Below are positions 5,714 to 13,460 of a stretch of DNA of 31,187 bases, in pieces; within the stretch, counting starts at the first letter, position 1; the number at the start of each line of letters is the position of its first letter. Where the stretch lies: positions 1-31,187 of the forward strand of contig JAJYGU010000419.1 of NCBI GenBank assembly GCA_021784975.1, read 5' to 3'. A program made the translations under genes and the position numbers. This DNA is from Planctomycetota bacterium (lineage in GTDB: Bacteria; Planctomycetota; Planctomycetia; Pirellulales; Thermoguttaceae). The notes under the pieces are model-generated. The model made no database searches, was not told where the DNA came from, and saw only the letters and a list, made by a program, of their open reading frames with translations.

Positions 5714-8602
5714 ATGAACTCGAAACTGCTTTTTTCGGCACGGATGGGCGCAACCGCAATTATCGCCGCGTGGTTGGCAATCCTCGAACCCCGTTTACCG
5801 GCGGCGGCCGCGGCCAACGAGCGGGGCGTTGCTGCCGTTTCTGCCAGCTCGTCGGTAATGGGGACTGTCCCGATTTTTGTGGCACGATGCCACAAAAATG
5901 GGACTGTCCCCTTCTGCGCACCGTTTGACACAAAATTCGGTACAGGCCCGGTAATGGATCGCGTGCTTCCCGTCGACCAGGCAGCGGATGTCATCGCCTC
6001 GGCAAGCCCTTCGGAGAGATGGAGGCCGTACCGCATCAGCCTTGCGCCGGCAAAATGGATCTGGCTGCCCTCGCAACGCACCTTGCCAAACACCTTCGTG
6101 CTGTTTCGCAAGGAGATTGAACTGACTCGGCAACCGCGGAGCGCCCGCGGGTTTATCACCGCCGACAGCCGGTACCGCTTGACCATTAACGGCAGACGGG
6201 TGCAATGGGGACCGGCCCCCTGCGATCCGCGGCAGTGGGACGTCGATCCGATTGACGTGGCTGCCCTGTTACGGCCGGGCAAGAACGTGATCGGCGTCGA
6301 GGTGCTCTACTACGGTTTTGGCGACGGCACCTGGCCGGCCGGCAAACCGGGGCTGATTTTCAATCTGACCGTCAATGACGGCGACGGCTCTCCCAAGCAG
6401 ATAATCTCGGACGCGTCGTGGCAAGTGACCGTCGATCGGGCTCATCGGCCGGGCCAATTCAAGCGTTGGTATCTCCGCTCGTTGCAAGAGGAGTTCGATG
6501 CCCGCCTGCACCCGTTCGGCTGGGACACGCCGGCCTTTGTACCCGACGCATCGTGGACGGCCGCCATGGTCTTGAACTGCCCGGCCGACAAGCCGGCCGG
6601 GTGCAGCTATTATTCGGGCGGCGACCTGGTCGACCGCATCGATCCGAAGGTTAGCTCGCTAAGGATACGGCAGATTCCGCGCTTGCGGGAGATCGAGGTT
6701 CCGGCCAAGCGTCTGGCCGATGCCGGCCGGGTTCACTGGCTCCGCGACCCGGCCGATTGGTTCGAGTTCCGCATGCCGCACAGCTTACGGATCCAGCGGG
6801 AAGAACTGGCGACGCCGCAAGGCGAGTTGTCGGGGACTGTCCCGATTTTTTTGGCAGGAGGCCAAAAAAATGGGACTGTCCCCCTCGTTACCCCCGCCCA
6901 AGGCGAGCGTACCTGGCAACTCCCGGCCACGCCTGATCCGCGGCAGGGAGTCTTCGCCACCTTCGAGTTCGCCGAGCAGATTGTCGGCTGGCCGCATTTC
7001 ACCATCCAGGCCCCGGAAGGGACGGTCGTAGAGATCATGTGCCAGGAGGCGCACGACCCAGCCGGCCCGGCCTGGCTCGATAGCCAGCACTACAACTGGT
7101 CGCGGTTCGTCTGCCGCAAGGGAATTAACCGTTTCGAGGCCTTCGACTTCGAGTCGCTCCGCTGGATTCAGCTCCACGTCCGCAACGCCCGCGGGCCGGT
7201 AGTCATTCGCGACGTGGGCGTGCGCCGGCGGATGTTCGCTTGGTCCAATCGGCCGCAGGTCCACTGTTCCGAACCTGCGTTACAGCGGCTCTTCGACGCC
7301 TCGATCAACACGCTCTACAACAGTGCTCAAGAAACCTGCGTGGACGGGATGGGCCGCGAGCGTCAGCAGTATAGCGGCGACGGCGGCCACCAACTGCTGG
7401 CCATCCGCTGTGCCTTCGGCGAATCGCGGCTGCCCGCGCGATTCTTGCGAACCTTTAGCGAGGGGCAAACCCCGGAAGGCTACTTCCTCGACTGCTGGCC
7501 GGCCTTCGACCGGTTGGCGCGAGTGATGCAGCGGCAGATCGACGCCGCCTATTGGGGGCCGCTTCTGGACCACGGCGTCGGCTTCAACTTCGACTGCTGG
7601 AACCACTACCTCGAAACCGGCGACCTGGCGGCCCTGGACGAGCCCTATCCGCGGCTGCTACGGTTTGCCGATTACCTCTATTCGCTCCGCGGCCAAGACG
7701 GCCTGCTGCCGGTGGAGAATCTCGGGATTCCGCAAGTCTGGATCGACCACATTGCCTACCAGAAGCAGCGGCACAAGCAATGCGCGTTCAATCTGTACGC
7801 GGCTGCCATGTTCCAGCATGCGCTGGCGCCGATCGCCGATGCCCGCGGCGACCACCAGCGGGCCGCCGAGTTCCGCCGCCGCGGGCAGGAACTGCTGGCG
7901 GCGACGGTGCGCAAGTTTTGGAGTCCTCGGCGTGGGATCTTCGTCAACAACCTGCCTTGGCTCGCGGAAGAAAAGACGCCCCGGCTCTGCGACCGCTCGC
8001 TGGCCACGGCGATCCTCTTCAATCAATGTCCGGAGGGAAATACGGCGGCCTCGCTGAGGGCGCTGGTCGACTGCCCGCCGGAAATGGGCCTCTCCTATCC
8101 CTGCAACGCCTGTTGGCGTTACTGGGCGCTGGCGCGGCTCGGTCGGGCGGACGTGATCGTCCGCGATTTCCGCCGGCGGTGGGCGACGATGGGCTCCGTG
8201 GTCCTCAACAACACACTGCAAGAGGATTGGCACGCCGCGGCTGATTCCGGGGCGCAGTGGAGCCACTGCGCGCTGTCGCCGATCTTTGTGCTCTACGACG
8301 ACCTCGCCGGCATCCGGCCGACCTCGCCGGGCTTCGCCACCTGCCAGATCCGCCCGCAGCTCGCCGACCTGAAGGACCTCGACCTGACCTACTACACTCC
8401 CCGCGGGCCAGTGCATTTTGCCGCAAAACAGCGGCCCGGAGGACATCACGTCACCGTGCAAATTCCGCCCGGCTGCCAAGCGGAACTGCTCCTGCCCAAG
8501 GCCGACGGCATCGCCCTGCCGGCGTTATCGCCGGATGATCCGCTGGGGCTAAAACGATTTCGATTGACCTCCGGAGTGGAGAGCGAGTTTGAGACACCGT
8601 AG
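5714..8602 (+). CDS. Secreted GH78-type alpha-L-rhamnosidase-like glycoside hydrolase
   Basis: A 962-residue protein that most resembles bacterial alpha-L-rhamnosidases (GH78). It begins with a Sec-type signal sequence (charged start, hydrophobic ATAIIAAWLAIL, then AAAAA near residue 34). A beta-sandwich region follows (about 115-260, with FRKEIEL and ADSRYRLTINGRRVQWGP typical of the N-terminal rhamnosidase domain), and then an (alpha/alpha)6 catalytic region. Candidate acidic residues lie around CVDGMGRERQQYSGDGG (about 541-557) and in the NTLQEDWHAAADSGAQWSHC region. A C-terminal beta domain ends the protein. Two palindromic repeats are translated within it, at about residues 49-69 and 373-390, both apparently in inter-domain or linker segments. 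Likely role: release of rhamnose from plant or algal polysaccharide outside the cytoplasm. Exact substrate is unproven. Confidence 0.8.
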   Translation: MNSKLLFSARMGATAIIAAWLAILEPRLPAAAAANERGVAAVSASSSVMGTVPIFVARCHKNGTVPFCAPFDTKFGTGPVMDRVLPVDQAADVIASASPSERWRPYRISLAPAKWIWLPSQRTLPNTFVLFRKEIELTRQPRSARGFITADSRYRLTINGRRVQWGPAPCDPRQWDVDPIDVAALLRPGKNVIGVEVLYYGFGDGTWPAGKPGLIFNLTVNDGDGSPKQIISDASWQVTVDRAHRPGQFKRWYLRSLQEEFDARLHPFGWDTPAFVPDASWTAAMVLNCPADKPAGCSYYSGGDLVDRIDPKVSSLRIRQIPRLREIEVPAKRLADAGRVHWLRDPADWFEFRMPHSLRIQREELATPQGELSGTVPIFLAGGQKNGTVPLVTPAQGERTWQLPATPDPRQGVFATFEFAEQIVGWPHFTIQAPEGTVVEIMCQEAHDPAGPAWLDSQHYNWSRFVCRKGINRFEAFDFESLRWIQLHVRNARGPVVIRDVGVRRRMFAWSNRPQVHCSEPALQRLFDASINTLYNSAQETCVDGMGRERQQYSGDGGHQLLAIRCAFGESRLPARFLRTFSEGQTPEGYFLDCWPAFDRLARVMQRQIDAAYWGPLLDHGVGFNFDCWNHYLETGDLAALDEPYPRLLRFADYLYSLRGQDGLLPVENLGIPQVWIDHIAYQKQRHKQCAFNLYAAAMFQHALAPIADARGDHQRAAEFRRRGQELLAATVRKFWSPRRGIFVNNLPWLAEEKTPRLCDRSLATAILFNQCPEGNTAASLRALVDCPPEMGLSYPCNACWRYWALARLGRADVIVRDFRRRWATMGSVVLNNTLQEDWHAAADSGAQWSHCALSPIFVLYDDLAGIRPTSPGFATCQIRPQLADLKDLDLTYYTPRGPVHFAAKQRPGGHHVTVQIPPGCQAELLLPKADGIALPALSPDDPLGLKRFRLTSGVESEFETP
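5860..5919 (+). repeat. Nested palindromic element, copy B (short form, in coding sequence)
   Basis: The core runs 5860-5911 (52 bp), GGGGACTGTCCC to GGGACTGTCCCC, with arms ATTTTTGTGGC and GCCACAAAAAT around a 4-base centre. The tail TTCTGCGC (5912-5919) makes 60 bp, exactly 20 codons. It is translated as GTVPIFVA...NGTVPF just after the signal peptide of the GH78-type enzyme. Plus orientation. Confidence 0.92.
6832..6883 (+). repeat. Nested palindromic element, copy C (short form, in coding sequence)
   Basis: 52 bp from GGGGACTGTCCC to GGGACTGTCCCC, with arms ATTTTTTTGGC and GCCAAAAAAAT. The TTCTGCGC tail is not preserved (CTCGTTAC follows). It is the second copy in the same gene and is translated in the same frame as copy B (SGTVPIFLAG...NGTVPL). 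Both arms carry a matching change (TTTTTTTGG/CCAAAAAAA), so the pairing is kept. Confidence 0.9.
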
Positions 8603-8653
8603 CACGTCATGCCCTAATCTCTCGAAACGGAGACGGTAAAGGAGAACGTCACC

Positions 8654-9166
8654 ATGAGACTACGGCATCTTCCGCCCAGCGTATTCGTCCTGAGTTGGTT
8701 GGCATATCTGGCTTTTTGGGCCTTCTCGGCCGCCCAATTGCCCGCACGCGTCGCCACACATTTCGACTTGGCCGGGCGACCCAACGGTTGGATGACCCGG
8801 ACAGGGTCTTTGGCATTGAGCGCAGCGCTTGGCTTGGGAGTGCCATTAGTGATTACGAGCGTTTCCTACATTATTCGCTTCGTGCCCAACAATCAAATCA
8901 ATTTACCTGGCCCGCGCCGCGAGTATTGGCTTGGCCCCGAGCAGCGCGCGGCCACGATGGCCTACATATTTCGCCACTGCTGCTGGCTTGCAAGCATGAC
9001 GGCTTGGCTCATGACCGGCGTTGACTATCTAACCGTTGGGGCCAACTGCCAGGGCGTCGTGCCCCATGTGTCCGCGCCCGCGGCAATCGGCTTACTCGCT
9101 TGCTTTCTGGTGGCCTTCGCGGCATGGTTCGTCGCCATGTTTCGCCATTTCGGGTATTTCAGATAG
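8654..9166 (+). CDS. DUF1648 domain small membrane protein
   Basis: A 170-residue integral membrane protein. The N-terminal part carries the DUF1648 pattern: a first membrane helix (about 10-28), then LPARVATHFDLAGRPNGWM, then a second helix (about 50-70). Two further hydrophobic segments are near residues 108-125 and 143-163. AAGGAG lies about 9 bases before the ATG. It starts 51 bases after the GH78-type gene and may be cotranscribed with it. Biochemical function of the domain is not established; SdpI-type immunity proteins share it, but nothing here indicates that role. Confidence 0.75.
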   Translation: MRLRHLPPSVFVLSWLAYLAFWAFSAAQLPARVATHFDLAGRPNGWMTRTGSLALSAALGLGVPLVITSVSYIIRFVPNNQINLPGPRREYWLGPEQRAATMAYIFRHCCWLASMTAWLMTGVDYLTVGANCQGVVPHVSAPAAIGLLACFLVAFAAWFVAMFRHFGYFR

Positions 9167-9393
9167 CAATCGGTGAACGCCATGCCAGGAAGAACCATTC
9201 CCATTGTCGTGAAGGAAGGGAGCTAATAAGTCCAATTATGTCTTCTACTTCAATACTTGGGCTTATCTCCTTATCCGCGTCAGGCCATATCCTGCTTAGA
9301 ATGGCATTCCACGCTGTAAACACTCACCATTCCAGGAGCACTTCCATGTTGGGGTGCATTCCGGTTATTGCACCGGACATCGAGGCTGCCGGT

Positions 9394-9603
9394 GCCGCGG
9401 AGCGGCAAAATGTGAGTAGCCGGGGGTGTAGCGCAGCGTAACCCCCGGAGTCAAGATCGTGCGGGCCATGCCGCGTAGCGGCATTACAATTGCCCGATGT
9501 GCATACTCGTGGCGCCGCTACGCGGCTTCCGTTCGTTTCTGCCGGCGACCAGGGGTTGCGCTGCGCTTCACCCCTGGCTACTCAAGTCGCGCCGCTCCGC
9601 GGC
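9394..9603. repeat. Array of short GC-rich hairpins in intergenic DNA
   Basis: At least six perfect small palindromes are packed into about 210 bases: GCCGC-GGA-GCGGC (9394-9406); CCGGGGGT...ACCCCCGG (9420-9448); ATGCCGC-GTA-GCGGCAT (9468-9484); GCCGC-TAC-GCGGC (9514-9526); CCAGGGGT...ACCCCTGG (9549-9577); GCCGC-TCC-GCGGC (9591-9603). They share stem sequences and three-base loops, so they look like members of one or two REP-like families. This is part of the gene-poor stretch 9167-9979, in which I see no convincing gene. Confidence 0.75.
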
Positions 9604-9685
9604 GGTTTGTTTCGGACCATATCTCGCTCCGCGGCCTGTTCATTGAGGTGCAGAACCCCTCCATGCTGCGGTGGGCAGCCCCGAT

Positions 9686-9740
9686 TGCTCGGCAATCCGG
9701 GTGCCGCAAGGCACAAGAGGAGCAGGAATTGAGAGAAGGC
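9686..9740. repeat. Diverged direct repeat R, copy 1
   Basis: A 55-base segment (TGCTCGGCAATCC... to ...AGAGAAGGC) matching 10630-10684 at 45 of 55 positions in the same orientation, with weaker similarity continuing another 40-50 bases. The two copies flank the toxin-antitoxin pair. Confidence 0.75.
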
Positions 9741-9829
9741 GCTGGCGCGGCTCCGCCGTTCCGATAGCAGAGCTACGTGGCGACCCCCGGCACATTCCGC
9801 ACTTTGTGGGGTCGTTCACGACCGTTGTT

Positions 9830-9869
9830 CCGCCGAAGGCGGTCATAGACCCGACGTTCACGTCGGGTC
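9830..9869. repeat. Two adjacent hairpins before the antitoxin gene
   Basis: CCGCC-GAA-GGCGG (9830-9842) is followed by a perfect 9-bp stem GACCCGACG with loop TTCA (9848-9869). No T-run follows, so a rho-independent terminator is not clear. It lies about 110 bases upstream of the antitoxin start. Confidence 0.65.
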
Positions 9870-9920
9870 GGCCTTGCGGTTTCACGGCGGCATGCGGGGT
9901 GTCTTGCCTCACGGGTTGAA

Positions 9921-9960
9921 ATCGGATAGCATTTAATAAGCATTTAATTTGGTGTCGCAC
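9921..9960 (+). repeat. Leader repeat L, copy 1 (upstream of antitoxin gene)
   Basis: A 40-base block beginning ATCGGATAGCAT and ending GCAC, matching 11746-11785 at 32 of 40 positions. All eight differences are transitions. It ends 19 bases before the antitoxin ATG. It is AT-rich in the middle and may hold the promoter, though no clean -35/-10 spacing is visible. Confidence 0.7.
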
Positions 9961-9979
9961 GAGCTGGGGGAGATACGGT

Positions 9980-10288
9980 ATGCTAAACGTCGAATCGGGG
10001 ATCGATTCCCTGACCAATTTCAAGCGGCAGACGGCTGAGGTCCTGGCTCGGCTGCACGCCAGCGGCGAGCCGCTGGTCCTCACCGTCAACGGCAAGGCGC
10101 AAGTGGTGGTCCAGGACGCGGCGGCCTACCAGAAGCTGGCCGAGGCGGCCGCGAGGGCGGACCACGAGGAAGTAATCGCCGCCATCCGAGAGGGACTAGC
10201 CGATGCTAAGGCGGTCCGGAGCAAGCCGGCCAGGGCGGCACTGGCGCGGCTAGCTGCGAAATACCAGATCGTACCACCGCGACCTTGA
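9980..10288 (+). CDS. Phd/YefM family antitoxin
   Basis: A 102-residue antitoxin. Residues about 1-50 have the Phd/YefM fold pattern: an N-terminal segment, NFKRQTAEVLARLHASGEPL, VLTVNGKAQVVVQDAAAYQK. In this family that domain dimerises, binds the operon's own operator and is followed by a C-terminal tail that neutralises the toxin; the tail here is long and helical. GGGGGAG lies about 8 bases before the ATG. The toxin gene starts one base after the stop, the usual tight pairing. Autoregulation is expected from the family. Confidence 0.9.
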   Translation: MLNVESGIDSLTNFKRQTAEVLARLHASGEPLVLTVNGKAQVVVQDAAAYQKLAEAAARADHEEVIAAIREGLADAKAVRSKPARAALARLAAKYQIVPPRP

Positions 10289-10289
10289 C

Positions 10290-10610
10290 ATGAAATACCG
10301 TGTGCGGCTGACGGCGAGGGCCGAGCGGGATGTCGACGGGATTCTTGATTGGCTATGCACCCAGGGGGTCGTTTCCGCCGCGCATGGCTGGCATCAACGG
10401 CTCTTGGCGGCTGTCGACACGCTGGAGCGTCACCCCGAACGTTGCCTGTTTGCAGCGGAAGCTGAAGAACTGGGTGTCGAACTTCGCGAGTTGCTATTCG
10501 GCCGGCGTAAACCTGTCTACTGAATCTTGTTCGTCATTGAACAACGGACGGTGTACATCCTCCATATTCGTCACAGCGCGCGGGATGCGCTGCGCCCAGA
10601 CGACCTATGA
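10290..10610 (+). pseudogene. ParE/RelE-type toxin gene interrupted by an in-frame TGA
   Basis: The open frame 10290-10520 encodes 77 residues resembling the ParE/RelE fold (MKYRVRLTARAERDVDGILD... ELRELLFGRRKPVY). A TGA at 10521-10523 interrupts it, but the same frame continues after it with the expected C-terminus (ILFVIEQRTVYILHIRHSAR, then DALRPDDL) to a second stop at 10608-10610. Full length without the stop would be 106 residues, normal for the family. Family members usually have VYRILF at this point, so TGA most simply comes from CGA (Arg) by one transition. The lost strand and the HIRH motif are usually needed for toxicity, so the toxin is probably inactive. A recoded stop or an assembly error cannot be excluded. 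Confidence 0.8.
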
Positions 10611-10629
10611 TATGCAGTTGGCCGCAGAC

Positions 10630-10684
10630 TGCTTTGCAATCCAGGTTTCGCAAGGCACAGGAGGAACAGGCATCAAGAGAAGGC
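10630..10684. repeat. Diverged direct repeat R, copy 2
   Basis: Second copy of the 55-base segment at 9686-9740 (45 of 55 identical, same orientation). It starts 19 bases after the ancestral toxin stop and precedes the M28 peptidase gene. Confidence 0.75.
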
Positions 10685-10761
10685 CCTCGTGCGGCCGAGC
10701 CGTCCTGATAACGGGACTATCGGGCGGCCCACAGCCCGACAAATGATGGTTGATTGACATA

Positions 10762-11676
10762 ATGGATGCCGCTGGCTCAAACGATTCGAGACGCAATCGC
10801 CTGTGGACGCACGTTGATCGTCTCGCTGGACTTATTGGTCCGCGGCATTTGGGGCTGCCCAATGGGTTGAGGGCTGCCGCATCGCTTATCGAACGCGAGT
10901 TGGTTAGCCTCGATTATCCGGTTGTGCGGCAGACGTACGTGGTGGATGGCCAAGACGTGGCAAATCTCAGTGCTCAGCTCGACGGTCGCAATCGGGCCGA
11001 TGAAATCGTGATCGTTGGCGCGCACTACGATACTGTCGAGGATACGCCTGGGGCCGATGATAACGCATCCGCCGTAGCTGTCCTGCTTGAAGCGGCTCGT
11101 TTGCTTCGTCGATCGTCACCTTCGCGAAGCGTTCGCTTTGTGGCGTTCACGTGTGAAGAGCCGCCGCACTTTTACACCGGGTCGATGGGCAGCCAGGTCT
11201 ATGCCCGACATTGCAGAATCAATCACGAACGCATTGTCGGCATGCTCTGCCTGGAAATGGTTGGATACTATTCGAACAACCCAGGCAGCCAGGGGTTTCC
11301 AAAGGACCTTCCGCGATGTCTACGGTGGGTATTCCCCCGTCGAGGCAACTTCCTCGCCACGGTATCGAACTTGCGGTCGTGGCGACTAGGCCTGGGATTC
11401 CGACACGGATTCAAACGCTTCGTACGGTTCCCCTTGTATTCCGTCGCACTGCCCGAGCGCGCAAGTGTCATTCGTTTATCCGACAACAGCTCCTTTTGGG
11501 ACCAAGGATATCCTGCCTTGATGATTACGGATACGAGTTTTCTGCGAAATCCAAACTACCATGCGCCGACGGACTTGCCGGATACTCTCGACTACGATTG
11601 CATGAGCGAGGTAGCCTACGGAATCGCCGGCGGCGTTGCGTACTTGAGTGGCGGATCTCTGCCGGAGTCGCAATGA
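10762..11676 (+). CDS. M28 family zinc peptidase
   Basis: A 304-residue aminopeptidase-type protein of family M28. The metal-binding pattern is complete: GAHYDT (H88, D90), GADDNASA (D99), CEE (E132/E133), an acidic residue at LEMVGYY (E165), and the late His in NYHAPTDLPDTLDY (H267). No signal peptide is seen, so a cytoplasmic location is likely. The ATG at 10762 is chosen as start; the ribosome binding site is weak. It sits alone between diverged repeats, with lower GC and a different codon feel from the flanking housekeeping-type genes, which together with the nearby toxin-antitoxin pair suggests acquired DNA. Confidence 0.85.
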   Translation: MDAAGSNDSRRNRLWTHVDRLAGLIGPRHLGLPNGLRAAASLIERELVSLDYPVVRQTYVVDGQDVANLSAQLDGRNRADEIVIVGAHYDTVEDTPGADDNASAVAVLLEAARLLRRSSPSRSVRFVAFTCEEPPHFYTGSMGSQVYARHCRINHERIVGMLCLEMVGYYSNNPGSQGFPKDLPRCLRWVFPRRGNFLATVSNLRSWRLGLGFRHGFKRFVRFPLYSVALPERASVIRLSDNSSFWDQGYPALMITDTSFLRNPNYHAPTDLPDTLDYDCMSEVAYGIAGGVAYLSGGSLPESQ

Positions 11677-11745
11677 GGGGCAGGGGAACGCGCAATTATT
11701 GAGGGCGCAAAAGGGAATGCGGAGAGGCTCGTCAACGGCGGCAAG

Positions 11746-11785
11746 ATCGGATAGCATCCAATAGGCATTCAGTTTGGCGCTGCAC
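11746..11785 (+). repeat. Leader repeat L, copy 2 (upstream of DUF2442 gene)
   Basis: A 40-base block starting ATCGGATAGCAT, 32 of 40 identical to 9921-9960 with only transitions between them. It ends 5 bases before the DUF2442 ATG, closer to its gene than copy 1. Confidence 0.7.
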
Positions 11786-11790
11786 TTGGA

Positions 11791-12096
11791 ATGAATACTT
11801 CCACGGTTGAGATCAGAGTTCCGCTAGCACAGCAGGTGACGGTGACGGAAGACAGTCTGACCGTGGACCTCAGCGATGAGCGGACTATTAGCGCGCCCTT
11901 GGGGTGGTATCCGCGCCTGGCGCAGGGCACCCCCGCCCAGCGAGCGAATTGGAGGCTGATTGGTGAAGGAACGGGCATCCACTGGCCGGACCTGGACGAA
12001 GACGTAAGCGTGGAAGGATTATTGACCGGCAAACCCTCGGCTGAAAGCCAAGCGTCGTTTGCCAAATGGCTGGAAACACGGAAATTGACACCCTGA
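11791..12096 (+). CDS. DUF2442 domain protein
   Basis: A 101-residue protein with the DUF2442 pattern: LTVDLSDERTISAPLGWYPRL at about 23-43, then WRLIGEGTGIHWPDLDEDVSVEGLLTG. DUF2442 proteins are often encoded next to a DUF4160 protein in putative toxin-antitoxin-like pairs. No DUF4160 gene is seen here, so this looks like an orphan. It shares a leader repeat with the Phd-type antitoxin 1.8 kb upstream. Function unknown. Confidence 0.85.
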   Translation: MNTSTVEIRVPLAQQVTVTEDSLTVDLSDERTISAPLGWYPRLAQGTPAQRANWRLIGEGTGIHWPDLDEDVSVEGLLTGKPSAESQASFAKWLETRKLTP

Positions 12097-12105
12097 CCAA
12101 TTGCC

Positions 12106-13239
12106 ATGAACTCTCGCCAACGCGTGTTGAGCGCCTTTGAGCGGCGCGGGTATGACCGCATCCCGATCAAGCACGAGGCCACCCCCGAGGTGACCCAGAT
12201 GCTCATGGAGCATTTTGGGCTCTCGAACCAGGAGCAGTTGCTGGCGGTGGTGGGCGACGATTTTCGCTACGTCGAGCCGATCTACTGCGGGCCGGAGTTG
12301 AAAACGTTTGCCGACGGCAGCATCGAGGGCTATTTCGGCGAGCGCTACAAGTACGCCTGTTTCGAGGCCGGCCGCTACCTGGAGGCCTGCCATCTGCCCT
12401 TTGCCGGCATCAACCGCCTGGAAGACCTAGACCGCTCGCATTTTCCCAGCGCCGACTGGTTCGACTACTCGACCGTCCGCCGCCAGGCCGCGGCCTTGCG
12501 CGAGCGGGGCTTCGCGGTGTGCACCGGCACGGCGGGCGACATGGACTTCATCAACGGCATTGCCCGCGCCCGCGGCATGGAACAGGTCTTGATGGACCTG
12601 ATCGACGACAGCCCGGTGTACCTGGAGCTCATGCGGGCCCGCTTCGAGTTCTTCCTGGAAGTGCAGCGGCGGACGCTGGAGGCGGCCGGCGGCCTGATCG
12701 ACTTTGCCCACTGCGGCGAGGACCTGGGCAACCAGCGGGGGCGGATGATTTCCGCGGCCATCTTCGAGCGGCACTTCGCCCCCAAGTACGGCCGCTACTT
12801 CGAGATGGTCCACTCCTACGGCGCGCGGACCATGATGCACATGTGCGGCTGCTGCGAGGCCTTTTTGCCCCGGCTGATCGAGTTGGGCCTGGACGTGTAC
12901 GACGTGGTGCAGCCCACCACGCCGTCGATGGACATCGCCGCGTTGCACGAGCGGTTCGGCCCACGGTTGGGCTTCTGCGGGACGATGTGCGTGCAGACCA
13001 CGCTCGCCTGGGGCACGCCGGCCGGCGTGGAGCGCGAGGTCCGTCGCCGTCTGGCGCTTTTTCCCAAGGGCGGACTATTTCTTGGGCCGACGCACGCCAT
13101 CCAAGTCGGTTCGCCGCTGGAAAACATTTTGACCATGTACCGCACGGCCGGCAGCCTCAGCGAGCGAATTGACGACCGGATTCTATCCCTCGGCGGCGAG
13201 GAGGCGGCGGCGCAGATTAACCGTTCCAAGCTTTTCTAG
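12106..13239 (+). CDS. Uroporphyrinogen decarboxylase (URO-D) superfamily protein
   Basis: A 377-residue TIM-barrel protein of the URO-D/methyltransferase superfamily. It starts MNSRQRVLSAFERRGYDRIP, the usual opening of the family. It carries MHMCGCCEAF (H245, C247) and GFCGTMC (C291), where methyltransferase-like members place zinc ligands, plus the C-terminal FLGPTHAIQVGSPLENI. The length is close to that of family members outside haem synthesis, and the conserved N-terminal Arg/Asp motifs of true HemE are not evident, so a corrinoid-linked or methyl-transfer role is more likely than haem synthesis. No corrinoid protein gene lies nearby. The start is 9 bases after the DUF2442 stop. Confidence 0.85.
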   Translation: MNSRQRVLSAFERRGYDRIPIKHEATPEVTQMLMEHFGLSNQEQLLAVVGDDFRYVEPIYCGPELKTFADGSIEGYFGERYKYACFEAGRYLEACHLPFAGINRLEDLDRSHFPSADWFDYSTVRRQAAALRERGFAVCTGTAGDMDFINGIARARGMEQVLMDLIDDSPVYLELMRARFEFFLEVQRRTLEAAGGLIDFAHCGEDLGNQRGRMISAAIFERHFAPKYGRYFEMVHSYGARTMMHMCGCCEAFLPRLIELGLDVYDVVQPTTPSMDIAALHERFGPRLGFCGTMCVQTTLAWGTPAGVEREVRRRLALFPKGGLFLGPTHAIQVGSPLENILTMYRTAGSLSERIDDRILSLGGEEAAAQINRSKLF

Positions 13240-13270
13240 CAGCTTCCGCTGGCGGCAGCATGCAGCCTCA

Positions 13271-13435
13271 GACTTGACCTACCGCCGGGACGAAGCCTTG
13301 GAACTGTATTGCGAGTTTCCCATTGGGGAAGCGGCTTGGTTCACGATGGACTACCAGTTCGCTGGCGACCCGGCGTTCAACGCCGACCGCGGTCCGGTGT
13401 CAATGTTTGCGATCAGACTGCGCTTGGAGCAGTAA
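13271..13435 (+). pseudogene. Remnant: C-terminus of a carbohydrate-selective (OprB-like) porin
   Basis: About 54 residues (from DLTYRRDEALELYCEFPI to GPVSMFAIRLRLEQ-stop) resemble the last two beta strands of OprB-type outer-membrane porins, including the YQFAGDPAFNADRGPVS pattern. Nothing upstream in this frame matches a porin body, and the URO-D gene ends just before. This is a 3' gene fragment left by deletion or rearrangement. The family assignment rests on pattern recall and is moderate. Confidence 0.5.
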
Positions 13436-13460
13436 TCGCAATGTCGAAAGCGGAAAGCCG

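Noticed and set aside
5860..5919. Insertion sequence with target-site duplication
   Set aside because: No transposase and no consistent duplicated flanking bases; the AA/AA flanks at copy D are too short to count.
9238..9441. Small open frame after the DUF1648 gene
   Set aside because: It has no well-placed ribosome binding site and no family pattern, and it runs into the hairpin array.
9921..11785. Integron cassette array with attC sites
   Set aside because: The repeat-gene-repeat order is suggestive, but I could not find the paired RYYYAAC/GTTRRRY core sites at the right places, and no integrase gene is present.
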